DNA of 64,000 nucleotides from Pseudomonadota bacterium (GCA_029779535.1 JAKPAG010000046.1:1-64000); one strand, 5' to 3'; positions 35,506 to 45,061 are shown, counted from the first letter of the stretch. Numbers and translations: made by a program. The notes: generated from the sequence alone by a model not told the origin.

Positions 35506-36152
35506 CGCCGCTGCATCCCCTGCTGCTCCATCCGCCAGACCAGCTGGTCATAGCGGTCCTGCCCGAAGAACGGTTCGCCGCCGTAGACCATCAGCGGCAC
35601 GCCGTAGTGGCCCCCGGCGCGCTGGTCGGCCTCGTTGGCCTGGATCGCGGCGTCGAGCCGGTCGGCCTCGGCCGCGATCGCCGCATCCATTTCGGCCAGG
35701 TCGCCGCCTGCCCTGGCCACTGCCTGGGCGAGGTGGTCGCCCTCGTGCCAGCCGTCGACCTCGCCGGACCAGATCGTGTGGCTGACCGCGCGCAGCAGCG
35801 CCAGGCCGAAGCCGCGCTCGCTCGCCAGCTGGCCCAGCCGGGTCAGGCGGTGGATGTGGGGTTGCTCCTTGGGGTAGGTGCGGGTGGCAAAGTCCATCAC
35901 CACCGGGTCCGGGCGCGGCCAGCGCAGGGGCAGTCCGGCATATTCGGCGCTGCGCACGCAGTCGCGCATCAGGTAGCTGGTCCACAGCGGATCGGCATGG
36001 GCGAAGAATTCGGGCTGGCGCACGGCAATCGGCAGCACCGGACGGACATTCACCTTCGCGTCCCAGTCACGCTCCAGCTCGATCAGCTTTGGCGTGACGA
36101 TGTAGGAATAGGGCGAACGGAACGACCAGAACAGGTCCACGGTATGGGGCAT
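35502..36152 (-). CDS. DsbA-family/2-hydroxychromene-2-carboxylate isomerase-like protein
   Basis: A 216-residue thioredoxin-fold protein beginning VDLFWSFRSPYSYI, a kappa-GST/HCCA isomerase signature with Ser rather than a CxxC pair, and ending with the conserved GVPLMVYGGEPFFGQDRYDQL segment. HCCA isomerases act in naphthalene-type aromatic degradation with glutathione, but many homologues have unknown substrates. The start is the ATG at 36152. It is 11 nt downstream of a zinc alcohol dehydrogenase, hinting at a two-gene operon. Confidence 0.82.
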   Translation of the reverse strand: MPHTVDLFWSFRSPYSYIVTPKLIELERDWDAKVNVRPVLPIAVRQPEFFAHADPLWTSYLMRDCVRSAEYAGLPLRWPRPDPVVMDFATRTYPKEQPHIHRLTRLGQLASERGFGLALLRAVSHTIWSGEVDGWHEGDHLAQAVARAGGDLAEMDAAIAAEADRLDAAIQANEADQRAGGHYGVPLMVYGGEPFFGQDRYDQLVWRMEQQGMQRR

Positions 36153-36163
36153 TGTCGTGCCTT

Positions 36164-37207
36164 TCAGATCGTCGCCATGTCGACGACGAAGCGGTACTTG
36201 ATGTCGGCGCGCTCCATCCGTTCGAAGGCGTGGTTGATGCCGCTCATCGGGATCACCTCGATCTCGGCGGTGATGCCCTTTTCGCCGCACAGGTCGAGCA
36301 TTTCCTGCGTCTGGGCGATGCCGCCCACGCCCGAACCGGCCACGGCCCGCTGCCCGCCGAGCAACAGGCCGGAATGGAACGGCTCCATCTGCTCGATCAT
36401 TCCGACGATGCAAAGCGTCCCCTGCTTGTCGAGCAGGAACAGATAGGGCGAAACGTCGTGCTTCACCGGCACTGTATCGAGCAGGAAATCGAAGCTGCGG
36501 GTGGCCGCGCGCATCGCCGCCTTGTCGGTCGATACCAGCACGTGATCGGCGCCCAGCTTCTTCGCATCCTCGCCCTTGGCGGGGCTGGTGGTGATCATGG
36601 TCACTTCCGCGCCCAGCGCCTTGGCGAACTTCACCCCCATGTGGCCGAGCCCCCCCAGGCCGATCACGCCCACCCGGGTGCCCGGGCCGACGTTCCAGTT
36701 CTTCAGCGGGCTGTAAGTGGTGATCCCGGCGCAGAGCAGCGGCGCGGCCGCCGCCATGTCGAGGTTGTCGGGCAGGCGTAGCACGAACGGCTCGGCCACG
36801 ACGATGCCGGCGGAATAGCCGCCGAAGGTCGGGCTGCCGTCGATCCGGTCCTTCCCGTTATAGGTGCCGGTTGAGCCATTGCGGCAGTAGTTTTCCTCGC
36901 CCTCCTCGCAGGCGTCGCAGTGGCGGCAGCTGTCGACCAGGGTGCCCACGGCCACACGGTCGCCCACCTTGAAGCGCGTGACGCCCGCGCCCACCGCGCT
37001 GACCGTGCCGACGATCTCGTGCCCGGGGACGAAGGGATAGTTGGTGCGGCCCCAGTCGTTGCGGGCGGCGTGCAGGTCGGAATGGCACACCCCGCAATAG
37101 GCGATGTCGATCGCTACGTCCTCGTCGCGCAGGTTGCGACGGTCGATGCTGAAGGGTTCAAGCGTGGCGGTGGGGGCAGCGGCGCCCCAGGCCTTGGTCG
37201 CGGTCAT
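36164..37207 (-). CDS. Zinc-dependent NAD(P) alcohol dehydrogenase (cinnamyl/YahK-like)
   Basis: A 347-residue MDR-family enzyme. The catalytic zinc region is CGVCHSDLHAARNDWG with GHEIVGTV; the structural zinc cysteines are CRHCDACEEGEENYC; the Rossmann motif is GLGGLGHMGVKFAKALG. The overall pattern matches the broad-substrate AdhA/YahK aldehyde-reducing branch. The substrate is unknown. It is followed closely by the isomerase-like gene. Confidence 0.92.
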   Translation of the reverse strand: MTATKAWGAAAPTATLEPFSIDRRNLRDEDVAIDIAYCGVCHSDLHAARNDWGRTNYPFVPGHEIVGTVSAVGAGVTRFKVGDRVAVGTLVDSCRHCDACEEGEENYCRNGSTGTYNGKDRIDGSPTFGGYSAGIVVAEPFVLRLPDNLDMAAAAPLLCAGITTYSPLKNWNVGPGTRVGVIGLGGLGHMGVKFAKALGAEVTMITTSPAKGEDAKKLGADHVLVSTDKAAMRAATRSFDFLLDTVPVKHDVSPYLFLLDKQGTLCIVGMIEQMEPFHSGLLLGGQRAVAGSGVGGIAQTQEMLDLCGEKGITAEIEVIPMSGINHAFERMERADIKYRFVVDMATI

Positions 37208-37307
37208 GATTGTCTCTCCCGTGGCGGCCTGCGCGGGCCGTATGCCGGGCCATTAATCGCCCGATTAAGGCGAGAGTCAAACGGCTTTGCGGGGAGGGCC
37301 CGGGCAA

Positions 37308-37979
37308 TCAGCCCTCGACCAGCGAATCCCCCTGGCCGACCCGCTTGCCCCGGGTGATGTAGACCTTGTCCCCCACTCCGGCGACGGTGAACAGCTTCTT
37401 CGCGAAGGGCGTGGGCACGCCGACGCAGCCGTGGCTGGCATAGCCTTTTTCCACCTTGGTCCCGTGGATTGCGACCCCATCGTCGGTCAGCCGCAGGGTA
37501 AAGGGCATCGGCGCGTTGTCATAGGTGCGCGAATAGTGATCGGCCTTCTTCCACTTGATCGGGAACACGCCCAGCGGAGTCGGCTTTTCCTGCGTGCCGA
37601 GCAGCACGGCGGTGGCGCCGATTTCATAGCCGCCCCGGAACACCGAGAGTACGCGCGCTTCCAGATCGACCGTGATGACCATCGGGCCTTGCGGTGCGCC
37701 GGCCTCGTCCCAATGCCATTCGCCGTACTTGATCGGCCCGGTGATCGGCAGCACCCGCTTGATCACGAAGCGTTCGTCACGCGGGGCGGCGGCGCTTGGG
37801 GCAGGGGCTGGGGCCGGAGCCGCGCCGGGCTGGGCCAGGGCGAAGCCGGCTTCGGCGCTTTCGGGGGGCAGGGCGCGCGCAGCAGGCTCGGCCGAGTGCA
37901 GCAACCAGGCCCCGCTCGCGCCGACCAGCAGCACGAAACCGGCGATGATCCCCGTTGCGGCGTTCAGTTTCAGACCCAT
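37308..37979 (-). CDS. YkuD-type L,D-transpeptidase
   Basis: The 223-residue protein has one N-terminal membrane anchor (~9-30), an Ala/Pro linker, and a YkuD domain with the catalytic motif HGTKVEKGYASHGCVGVP (catalytic Cys within SHGC, around residue 183). Such enzymes form 3-3 peptidoglycan crosslinks or attach proteins to the wall. Substrate class cannot be resolved. Upstream lies a zinc alcohol dehydrogenase on the same strand. Confidence 0.93.
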   Translation of the reverse strand: MGLKLNAATGIIAGFVLLVGASGAWLLHSAEPAARALPPESAEAGFALAQPGAAPAPAPAPSAAAPRDERFVIKRVLPITGPIKYGEWHWDEAGAPQGPMVITVDLEARVLSVFRGGYEIGATAVLLGTQEKPTPLGVFPIKWKKADHYSRTYDNAPMPFTLRLTDDGVAIHGTKVEKGYASHGCVGVPTPFAKKLFTVAGVGDKVYITRGKRVGQGDSLVEG

Positions 37980-38184
37980 CAGTTCCTCGCGGCGCGATCC
38001 AGCATGGCCACTGTGCCACGGCTGGCGGACAAGGCCAGCGCCGATCCGCAGCCGTTCCGTGCCGGGACTGGCTAGCGCGAAAAGGTTAATGCGCTGGAAC
38101 CATGACCGTTTTCGCCAGCAGGCGGGGCAGGGACCGGGTGGGCGGCCTTGTCAGCCCCGGGCCGCGCTGGCAAGGCCTGGGGCG

Positions 38185-39318
38185 ATGACGGACACGATAC
38201 CGCCCGATTATGAATTGCTGGTCGGATCGCAGGCTTTCTGGCAGCGCGCGCAGGCCGATATTGCCGCGGCGCACCGGCGGGTGCTGATCCAGGCGATGAC
38301 GTTCGAAGGCGACAGCGCCGGCCAGGTGGTGGCCGCCGCGATCGCGGCCAGCGGCGCGGCCGACCGGCGCGTGCTGGTGGATGACTATACTCGCCACGTG
38401 ATCAACGACACGTTCCTGTCACGCTCGCGCGACGAAGCCCTCCACGCCGAGGCGCAGGCCACCTGGGCTATGTTCGATCGCCTGGCCGATGCCGGGGTGG
38501 GGCTGCGCATCACCAACCCGGTGGGGCGCAATCCGCTGCGCTATGCGCTGCGCAACCACAAGAAGCTGCTGGTCATGGACGATGCGGTGTGGCTGGGCGG
38601 GATCAACTTTTCCGAACACAACTTTGCCTGGCACGACATGATGCTGCGGATCGCCCATCCCGGCCTGGCGGGCTGGCTAGCCGCCGCCTTCGAGCGCGAC
38701 TGGCAGGGTGAGTGCGGCGCCGCGCGGGCGGCCTTTCCGGGGATCGAGATGCTGAGCGTGGACGGCAGCGGCAACGCCGCCCACCTTGCTCCGCTGCTTG
38801 ACCTGTTTGCCGGGGCGCGCCGCCGGATCGAGGTCATCAGCGCCTATCCGACCTTCCCGTTCGTTTCGGCCATGGCCAGCGCGGCGCGGCGCGGGGTGCC
38901 GGTCACGCTTTATACCCCGCGGCCCAACAACAAGCCGATCATCCGCGACTATCTGCTGGGCGTGGCAGCGGGATCGGGGCTGGAAATCCGCCTGCTGCCG
39001 GAAATGACCCATGTGAAGGCCGCACTGGTCGATGGCGAGGTGCTGGTCGCGGGGTCCAGCAACTTCGACTTCGTCAGCCACCGCGCCAGTGCCGAATATG
39101 TCGTCACCCTGCGCGATGCGGGCGTGATCGCGCGGTGCGAGGCGGAGCTGTTCGCGCCCTTGCGCGCGGCGGCCGTGGCGCCCGGTCCGGGGGATCATTC
39201 ACCCTGGCGATCGTGGCGCGCCCGCGCGGCGCTGCGTACGGCGGATGTGCTGATCGGCTTGCTTGAGCCCGGCGCGCGGATCGCGCCGTGGAATCAGGAC
39301 GCCTTGGCGCGGCGATAG
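38185..39318 (+). CDS. Phospholipase D/cardiolipin synthase-like family protein
   Basis: The 377-residue protein has two HKD motifs: NHKKLLVMDDAVWLGG (~124) and THVKAALVDGEVLVAGSSN (~275). No N-terminal membrane segments are evident, unlike canonical Cls. Relatives include cardiolipin synthases, phosphatidylserine synthases and nucleases. The second HKD is weaker (THVK in place of HxK in some members) but keeps His, Lys and Asp. It overlaps the GGDEF-EAL gene tail-to-tail by 25 nt. Confidence 0.88.
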   Translation: MTDTIPPDYELLVGSQAFWQRAQADIAAAHRRVLIQAMTFEGDSAGQVVAAAIAASGAADRRVLVDDYTRHVINDTFLSRSRDEALHAEAQATWAMFDRLADAGVGLRITNPVGRNPLRYALRNHKKLLVMDDAVWLGGINFSEHNFAWHDMMLRIAHPGLAGWLAAAFERDWQGECGAARAAFPGIEMLSVDGSGNAAHLAPLLDLFAGARRRIEVISAYPTFPFVSAMASAARRGVPVTLYTPRPNNKPIIRDYLLGVAAGSGLEIRLLPEMTHVKAALVDGEVLVAGSSNFDFVSHRASAEYVVTLRDAGVIARCEAELFAPLRAAAVAPGPGDHSPWRSWRARAALRTADVLIGLLEPGARIAPWNQDALARR

Positions 39319-41663
39319 GGCGCGCTCGCAGCATCGGTGCGGCGGCGGACCGGCAGGCGCGCGGGCGGCGGAGCGGCGGGCTGGGCGGCGCGCGGGTGGT
39401 AATGTTCGCTCGGCAGCGCCTTGCCGAACAGCCAGCCCTGGACCATCCGGCAGCCATCGCGGCGCAGCTGGGCCAGCTGTTCGGGCTGTTCCACGCCTTC
39501 GGCCAGGGTGCACATTCCCAGCTGGTTGGCCAGTGCGATGACCGCCGCGACAATGGCGCGCGATTCCTCGCGCGTTTCCAGTTCGTTGACGAAGCGGCGG
39601 TCGATCTTGATCTTGTCGAACGGGAAGGTCAGCAGGTAGTTGAGCGAGGCATAACCGGTGCCGAAATCGTCCAAGGCGATCTTGACGCCCAGCTCGTGCA
39701 GGCGCCGCAGCAGCGCGATGTTGGCTTCCGAATTGTGCAGCAGCACCCCTTCGGTGATTTCGAATTCGACCCGCGCCGGATCGATCCCGGTATCGGCCAG
39801 GGCATGGACGATCAGCGGCAGCAGGTTGGGGCTGGAAAACTGGAGCGGCGACAGGTTGATCGAGATCGTCTCGCCGCCAGGCCAGGTGGCGGCTTCGGCA
39901 AAGGCGGTGCGGATCACCCATTCGCCGATCGGCACGATCAGGCCGGTTTCCTCGGCGATCGGGATGAACACTTCGGGCGGGACCAGCCCGCGTTCGGGAT
40001 GCTGCCAGCGCAGCAGCGCTTCATAGCCGGTCTTGGCCTCGCTCGGCACGTCGACCAGCGGTTGCAGGAACAGGCGCAGTTCGCCGCGCGGCACGGCATG
40101 GCGCAATTCGCGGGCGATGGCGTGGCGCTCGTGCAGCGCCTCGTCCATGCCAGGCTCGAACATTTCCCATAGCCCGCGCCCGTCGCGCTTGGCGCGGGTC
40201 AGCGCCATGTCGGCATAGGAAAACAGCTGGTGCCGGTCTTCGGCGTGGAGTGGCGCGAGCGCCAGGCCGATGCTGACCCCGCCGGCAATGTCCAGGTCGG
40301 TCAGGGCAAACGGCCGGGCCATGGTTTCGACCAGCAGCTGCGCCAGCCGCACGGCATGATCGCAGGCGTCGTTGCCGGCAAAGGCAATGACGAATTCGTC
40401 CCCGCCCAGCCGGGCCATCACGCGTCGCGCGCCGCCCAGCCCGCTGGCTTCGAGCGCGCTGCCCAGCCGGCTCGCGAACATCCGCAGATAGGCATCACCG
40501 GCGGGATGGCCGAATTCGTCGTTGACCGCCTTGAAATGGTCGATGTCGAGATGCAGCAGCGCCACCGTCTCGGCCGCCTCGCGCTCGTCCAGCAGTTCGC
40601 CCAGCATGCGGTCGAACAGGGTGCGGTTGGGTAGCCCGGTCAGCGCGTCGTAATGCGCCATCTGGTAGGCGCGGCGTTCGGCCATGCGGTGATCGGTGAC
40701 GTCGGACATCAGCCCGCGCCAGGCCACCTGCCCGCCGCCGCCAGCCTGGCTGGGCCGGCCGCTGACCGACCACCAGCGCTGCACTGTGCCGCCCGGATTG
40801 GCCAGGGCCAGGATCGCCCCGTGCAGCGGGCGGCGCGTGGCCAGCGCCGCATCCAGCGTATCGCGGATCGCATCGCCGGCGAACAGGGCGGACAGCGGCT
40901 GGCCTTCCAGTTCGGCCGCGGGGCGGCCCGCGCGCTCGGCAAAGCGGGAGCTGACGTTGACCAGGCGGTGATTGCGGTCCAGCTCGTAGAGCCAGTCCGA
41001 GCCGGTCTGCTCATATTCGTTCAGCAGGACCTGCACCGTCCAGTTGCTGGTCGCCAGCTCGCGGTCGGCGAGGATGCGGCGGATGAACAGGTGCTGCGAA
41101 ATGAAGGTCATGCGGATCAACATGCCCGCCGCCCCGATCAGCACCAGCACGGCGGTGGCTGCCGGGGCATTGCCGATCCGGGCCAGCCCCACCGCCAGCC
41201 CCAGCGTCTGTAGCGCGATGAACGCCGTGGCGGGCAGCGGCAGGGTGCGCATGGTATAGGCGGCCGAGGCGATCTGGGTGATCCCGCAGACCGCCAGCAG
41301 CAATTGCGCGCCGGGCGGCACGTGCGGCAGCCACAGCGCCAGCGGCACGCCCATGTTCAGCCCCATCCACCACGCATTCCAGCGGAACGCGCGGCGCAGG
41401 CGGCGGGCGCGGTGCTTGCCGCGCAGGCGCGGGTCGGCGGCCCACAGGCGGTGGAACCCGGCCAATGCGGTCGATGCGGCGAACAGGGTCAATTGCGGCG
41501 TGCCGACCGTGCCGAACAGCACCAGCAGCATGGCGCAGGCATTGATCAGGACGCCCAGCACCATCATCCGCACGATCCGCAGATGCGTGCTGACGAGCCG
41601 GGTATCGACCCAGTCCTGCAGATGTGCGGGGATGACGCCGCGCGGCGCCCGCTGGCTAACCAT
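39294..41663 (-). CDS. Membrane GGDEF-EAL protein with PAS domain
   Basis: A 789-residue bifunctional-looking c-di-GMP protein. Six or so N-terminal membrane segments (~30-190) are followed by a PAS domain (~215-325), a GGDEF domain with intact RLGGDEFVIAF near residue 421, and an EAL domain with YEALLRW near 547, an EFEITEGVLL segment, a DDFGTGYASLNYL loop and KIDRRFV. Both signature motifs are canonical, so both cyclase and phosphodiesterase activity are possible; the balance cannot be read. A 10-nt inverted repeat lies in the upstream divergent region. Confidence 0.93.
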   Translation of the reverse strand: MVSQRAPRGVIPAHLQDWVDTRLVSTHLRIVRMMVLGVLINACAMLLVLFGTVGTPQLTLFAASTALAGFHRLWAADPRLRGKHRARRLRRAFRWNAWWMGLNMGVPLALWLPHVPPGAQLLLAVCGITQIASAAYTMRTLPLPATAFIALQTLGLAVGLARIGNAPAATAVLVLIGAAGMLIRMTFISQHLFIRRILADRELATSNWTVQVLLNEYEQTGSDWLYELDRNHRLVNVSSRFAERAGRPAAELEGQPLSALFAGDAIRDTLDAALATRRPLHGAILALANPGGTVQRWWSVSGRPSQAGGGGQVAWRGLMSDVTDHRMAERRAYQMAHYDALTGLPNRTLFDRMLGELLDEREAAETVALLHLDIDHFKAVNDEFGHPAGDAYLRMFASRLGSALEASGLGGARRVMARLGGDEFVIAFAGNDACDHAVRLAQLLVETMARPFALTDLDIAGGVSIGLALAPLHAEDRHQLFSYADMALTRAKRDGRGLWEMFEPGMDEALHERHAIARELRHAVPRGELRLFLQPLVDVPSEAKTGYEALLRWQHPERGLVPPEVFIPIAEETGLIVPIGEWVIRTAFAEAATWPGGETISINLSPLQFSSPNLLPLIVHALADTGIDPARVEFEITEGVLLHNSEANIALLRRLHELGVKIALDDFGTGYASLNYLLTFPFDKIKIDRRFVNELETREESRAIVAAVIALANQLGMCTLAEGVEQPEQLAQLRRDGCRMVQGWLFGKALPSEHYHPRAAQPAAPPPARLPVRRRTDAASAPYRRAKAS

Positions 41664-41692
41664 GGTCCTGCTGCAATCGTCCTGTTGCCTGC

Positions 41693-41721
41693 AACCCCTT
41701 GCGGATAGCCGCGCAAGGGTT
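41693..41721. promoter_or_regulatory. Inverted repeat in the GGDEF-EAL/M20 divergent gap
   Basis: AACCCcTTGCG at 41693-41703 pairs with CGCAAGGGTT at 41712-41721, with one extra C in the left arm. It lies between divergent starts at 41663 and 41810 and could bind a dimeric regulator or form an RNA hairpin. No partner is known. Confidence 0.3.
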
Positions 41722-41809
41722 AACGCGGCCCTATGTCCGGTCCGGAAATGCCTGCCGGGGCTTCCCTCGCCCGGCCTGCCTGCCTAAGTCCTTGCGCAAA
41801 GGAGATTCG

Positions 41810-43216
41810 ATGATGCGCCTGTCCACGTTCCTGGTCGCCGCCCTGCTGGCAACCAGCGCCCAGCCCGCCCTGGCCAAGGGTGAAAAGGCCTGGCCCCAGG
41901 CCGAATCGCAGGTGCTCGACCTGTCGAAGCAGCTGATCGCGATTCGCTCGGTCAGCGGCCCGGGGAACGAGACGCTGAAGGCGCAGCAGCTGGTCAAGGA
42001 CACGCTGGTTGCGGGCGGCTGGCAGGCGTCTGACATCGAGATCGTGCCGGTGGACGATACCGCCTACCTGATCGCCACCTGGCCGGGCAGCGATCCAAGG
42101 CTAAAGCCGCTGGTCATTTCCGGCCATATCGACGTGGTCGAGGCCAAGGCGGCCGACTGGGTGCGCGATCCCTTCACCCCGGTGGTCGAGAACGGCTACC
42201 TGTTCGGGCGCGGGGCCAGCGACATGAAGTTCGATGCCGCGCTGGCCACCAGCACCCTGATCGAAATGCGCCGCCAGGGCTACAAGCCGCGCCGCACCAT
42301 CGTGCTGCAATTCTCGGGCGACGAGGAAACCACGATGAAGACCGGCCGGCTCATTGCCGAGCGGCTGAAGAATGCCGAACTGGTGATCAACGTCGATGGT
42401 GGCGGCGGCACCTTCGATGAAAAGACCGGCAAGCCGCTCTACTGGACCTGGCAGGGCGCCGAAAAGACCTATGACGATTACGAGCTGGTGATGACCAATC
42501 CAGGCGGGCACAGCAGCGCCCCGCGCCCGGAAAACGCCATCGTCCAGCTGGCCCAGGCGCTTGACCGGATCGGGCGCTATCGCTTCCCGGCGGAACAGAA
42601 CCCGCTGACCAAGGCCTATTTCGAGCAGGCCGCCCAGTTCGAAAGCGATCCCGCGCTGGCCGCCGCGATGCGCGCCTTTGCCGCCAACCCCAGGGACGAG
42701 GCGGCGCTGGCCGTGCTGCGTGCCAACCCGGCCACTGTGGGCAAGGTCGGCACCACCTGCGTGCCGACGCTGATTTCGGGCGGTCATGCCCAGAACGCCC
42801 TGCCCCAGCGCGCCACGGCAAACATCAACTGCCGGGTCTTCCCGGGCCACAGCCGCGAGGAAATCCGCGCCGAACTGGAGCGGGTTGCCGCCACGCCGGG
42901 GCTGAAAGTGACCGCGATCAGCGGCGAGGATTCGATTTCATCGCCCGCTTCGCCGATGCGGCCCGATTTCGTCGCGGCGGCGGAAAAGGCGATGCGCAAG
43001 GTCTATCCCGGCGTGCCGATCTTCCCCAGCCAGGCTTCGGGCGCGTCGGATTCGATGTGGTACCGGGCGCTGGGCGTGCCCAGCTATGGCGCCAGCCCGA
43101 CCTTCAGCAAGGATAGCGACGATTACGCCCACGGGCTGAACGAGCGGGTGGCGCTGGCCAATGTTCGGCCGGGGATTGCCTATTTCCTCAGCCTGCTGAC
43201 CGACTTGTCGAAATAA
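41810..43216 (+). CDS. Secreted M20-family metallopeptidase
   Basis: A 468-residue protein with a signal peptide (cleavage likely after ALAKG) and M20/M25/M40 motifs: VISGHIDVVEA (metal His/Asp), GRGASDMKFD, QFSGDEETTM (catalytic Glu and metal ligand), and a dimerisation domain after NPGGHSSAPRPENA. These enzymes remove N-terminal residues or acyl groups from peptides. Two tandem ATGs follow AAGGAG; the first is used. It overlaps the TetR gene tail-to-tail by 29 nt. Confidence 0.93.
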   Translation: MMRLSTFLVAALLATSAQPALAKGEKAWPQAESQVLDLSKQLIAIRSVSGPGNETLKAQQLVKDTLVAGGWQASDIEIVPVDDTAYLIATWPGSDPRLKPLVISGHIDVVEAKAADWVRDPFTPVVENGYLFGRGASDMKFDAALATSTLIEMRRQGYKPRRTIVLQFSGDEETTMKTGRLIAERLKNAELVINVDGGGGTFDEKTGKPLYWTWQGAEKTYDDYELVMTNPGGHSSAPRPENAIVQLAQALDRIGRYRFPAEQNPLTKAYFEQAAQFESDPALAAAMRAFAANPRDEAALAVLRANPATVGKVGTTCVPTLISGGHAQNALPQRATANINCRVFPGHSREEIRAELERVAATPGLKVTAISGEDSISSPASPMRPDFVAAAEKAMRKVYPGVPIFPSQASGASDSMWYRALGVPSYGASPTFSKDSDDYAHGLNERVALANVRPGIAYFLSLLTDLSK

Positions 43217-43802
43217 CCGCGTCGAGCGCGGCGCGGACGATCCGCGCCGCCTCGACCGCGCCGAAGGCATCGGGCGACAGGCACAGTTCCAGCCACAGCC
43301 CGTCGATCAGTGCGGTAATGCCGATTGCCGCGCTGCCTTGGCGCGCCGCGGGCACGCCGCATTTGCCCAGCAGTTCCTCCAGCCGCTGGCGGAAGGCGGC
43401 ATATTGCTGGGCGTGCTGGCGGGCGATGTCGGGGCGGCTGCGCACCAGGCTCCAGAACGCGATCCAGGTGGCGAGCAGCTGCGGATCGGCAATCGGGGCG
43501 CGGAAGCTGGCGGTGGCGAAGGCTTCCAGCCGGGCGCGCGGATCGCTGCCAGCACGGTCCACCGCCGCGCCCAGCGCCAGGCTGACCTGTTCCTCGACAT
43601 GGGCATAGGTCGCGGCGATCAGCGCGTCGATCCCGCTGAAGTAATGCCCGACCAGTCCCGGCGAAACCCCCGCTTCCACCGCGATCGCGCGCACGCTGGT
43701 GCCGCCCACCCCGGCGCGCGCCAGCACGCGGGCGCAGGCTTCGACCAGGCTGAGCCGGCGGGCATCGGGTTCGGCGCGGCGAAAGGCGGGCGGCTTGGTC
43801 AC
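43188..43802 (-). CDS. BetI-like TetR-family transcriptional regulator
   Basis: The 204-residue protein has an N-terminal TetR helix-turn-helix (TSVRAIAVEAGVSPGLVGHYFSG) and a BetI-like ligand domain, with WIAFWSLVRSRPDIA and ALIDGLWLELCLS strongly recalling E. coli BetI. BetI responds to choline, but a different ligand is possible. The GTG at 43802 after AGGA is the chosen start; the longer ATG frame adds unlike residues. It is divergent from a Rieske oxygenase, with a palindrome between them. Confidence 0.85.
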   Translation of the reverse strand: MTKPPAFRRAEPDARRLSLVEACARVLARAGVGGTSVRAIAVEAGVSPGLVGHYFSGIDALIAATYAHVEEQVSLALGAAVDRAGSDPRARLEAFATASFRAPIADPQLLATWIAFWSLVRSRPDIARQHAQQYAAFRQRLEELLGKCGVPAARQGSAAIGITALIDGLWLELCLSPDAFGAVEAARIVRAALDAVISTSRSAG

Positions 43803-43818
43803 TTGCCGGGTCCTAACA

Positions 43819-43842
43819 CTTGTTGTACGACTGTCCAACAAG
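43819..43842. promoter_or_regulatory. Putative TetR/BetI operator palindrome
   Basis: A 24-bp imperfect palindrome with perfect 7-nt arms CTTGTTG and CAACAAG and further symmetric AC/GT inside. It is centred between the divergent BetI-like and Rieske genes, 16 nt from the repressor start and 21 nt from the Rieske start, the usual place for a TetR operator. The site lies where both promoters are expected. Binding is inferred. Confidence 0.55.
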
Positions 43843-43863
43843 GAATGGAGTCGACGCATAACC

Positions 43864-45054
43864 ATGGGCAAGCTGGATCAGGCCTTCCGTGAAATCGAAG
43901 CTGAAGTGGCTGATCCCGATGCTGATTTCAGCCTGCCCGGCTGGATCTATCATGATCCCGAATTCTTCGCGGTTGAAATGGACCGGGTGATCCGCCCGAG
44001 CTGGCAGATCGTCTGCCATGAAAGCGACATTGCCAATCCCGGCGATTACCGCACGATCGATTACCTGGGCGAAAGCGTGATCGCGATCCGCGATGACCAG
44101 GGCCGGATCAGCGCCTTCACCAATGTCTGCCGCCACCGCGCCATGCGGCTGGTGGCAGGGCCGGCGGGCTGCGCCAGGAAGCTGGTTTGCCCCTACCACG
44201 CCTGGGCTTACGAGCCGGACGGGCGGCTGACCGGGGTGCCGATGAAGGCGGACTATCCGGCGCTCAACCTGGAAGAAAACGGCCTGCACCGCGTCGATGT
44301 GGAGCTGTGGCGCGGCTTCGTGTTTGTCCGGCTGGAAGATGCCGGCTTCCCCTCGGTCGCCGAAATGATGGCCCCGTTCGAGGCCGAGATCGAACCCTAC
44401 CGGTTCGAAGCGATGCGCCGGATCGGCGACGTGCGCACGCGCGACCGTGCGGTCAACTGGAAGAACGTGGGCGACAACTATTCCGACAACCTGCACATCC
44501 CGGTCAGCCACGATGGGCTGACCCGGCTGTTCGGCCGGACCTACCGGATCGAGGCGCACGGCTGGGCCGACCGGCTCTACGGCGATGTGGTCGCGGACGA
44601 GCGGCAAAACCTGTGGGAAAAGTTCTACCGCAAGCACCTGCCGAGGGTCGAACACCTCTCGGACGAGGCGCAGGGGCGCTGGCTCTACTACAAGCTGTGG
44701 CCCAACATGGCCTTCGACATCTACGCCGACCAGATCGATTTCATGCAATGGTTGCCAACATCGCCAACCACTTGCGTGCTGCGCGAAATGGTTTTCGCCT
44801 TGCCGGATGATCGGCGCGGGATGAAGCTGGTGCGCTATGCCAACTGGCGGATCAACCGGGTGGTCAATGCGGAAGATACTTGCTTGATCACTAATGTACA
44901 AAATGGCATGCAGTCGAGGAGCTACGGAACTGGTCCCCTGGCGCAAAGCGAGGTCTGCCTGCGCAGCTTCGCCCGAAAGATCAGGGCGCTGATTCCGGAA
45001 GCACGCCAGCCCTATCCACCCGCACCCGGGTGGAGCCGGCGAGGACAGGAATAG
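43864..45054 (+). CDS. Rieske non-heme iron oxygenase, alpha subunit
   Basis: A 396-residue oxygenase. The Rieske [2Fe-2S] ligands are C89/H91 (CRHRAM) and C109/H112 (CPYHAW). The mononuclear iron motif is NVGDNYSDNLHIPVSH (bridging D204, H211, H216), with a third ligand expected in the FDIYADQID region. The overall form recalls GbcA- and CntA-like amine oxygenases as well as aromatic hydroxylases. No reductase gene adjoins, so electrons come from elsewhere. It precedes the FAD enzyme gene and is probably controlled by the divergent BetI-like repressor. Confidence 0.88.
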   Translation: MGKLDQAFREIEAEVADPDADFSLPGWIYHDPEFFAVEMDRVIRPSWQIVCHESDIANPGDYRTIDYLGESVIAIRDDQGRISAFTNVCRHRAMRLVAGPAGCARKLVCPYHAWAYEPDGRLTGVPMKADYPALNLEENGLHRVDVELWRGFVFVRLEDAGFPSVAEMMAPFEAEIEPYRFEAMRRIGDVRTRDRAVNWKNVGDNYSDNLHIPVSHDGLTRLFGRTYRIEAHGWADRLYGDVVADERQNLWEKFYRKHLPRVEHLSDEAQGRWLYYKLWPNMAFDIYADQIDFMQWLPTSPTTCVLREMVFALPDDRRGMKLVRYANWRINRVVNAEDTCLITNVQNGMQSRSYGTGPLAQSEVCLRSFARKIRALIPEARQPYPPAPGWSRRGQE

Positions 45055-45061
45055 GATTTCG

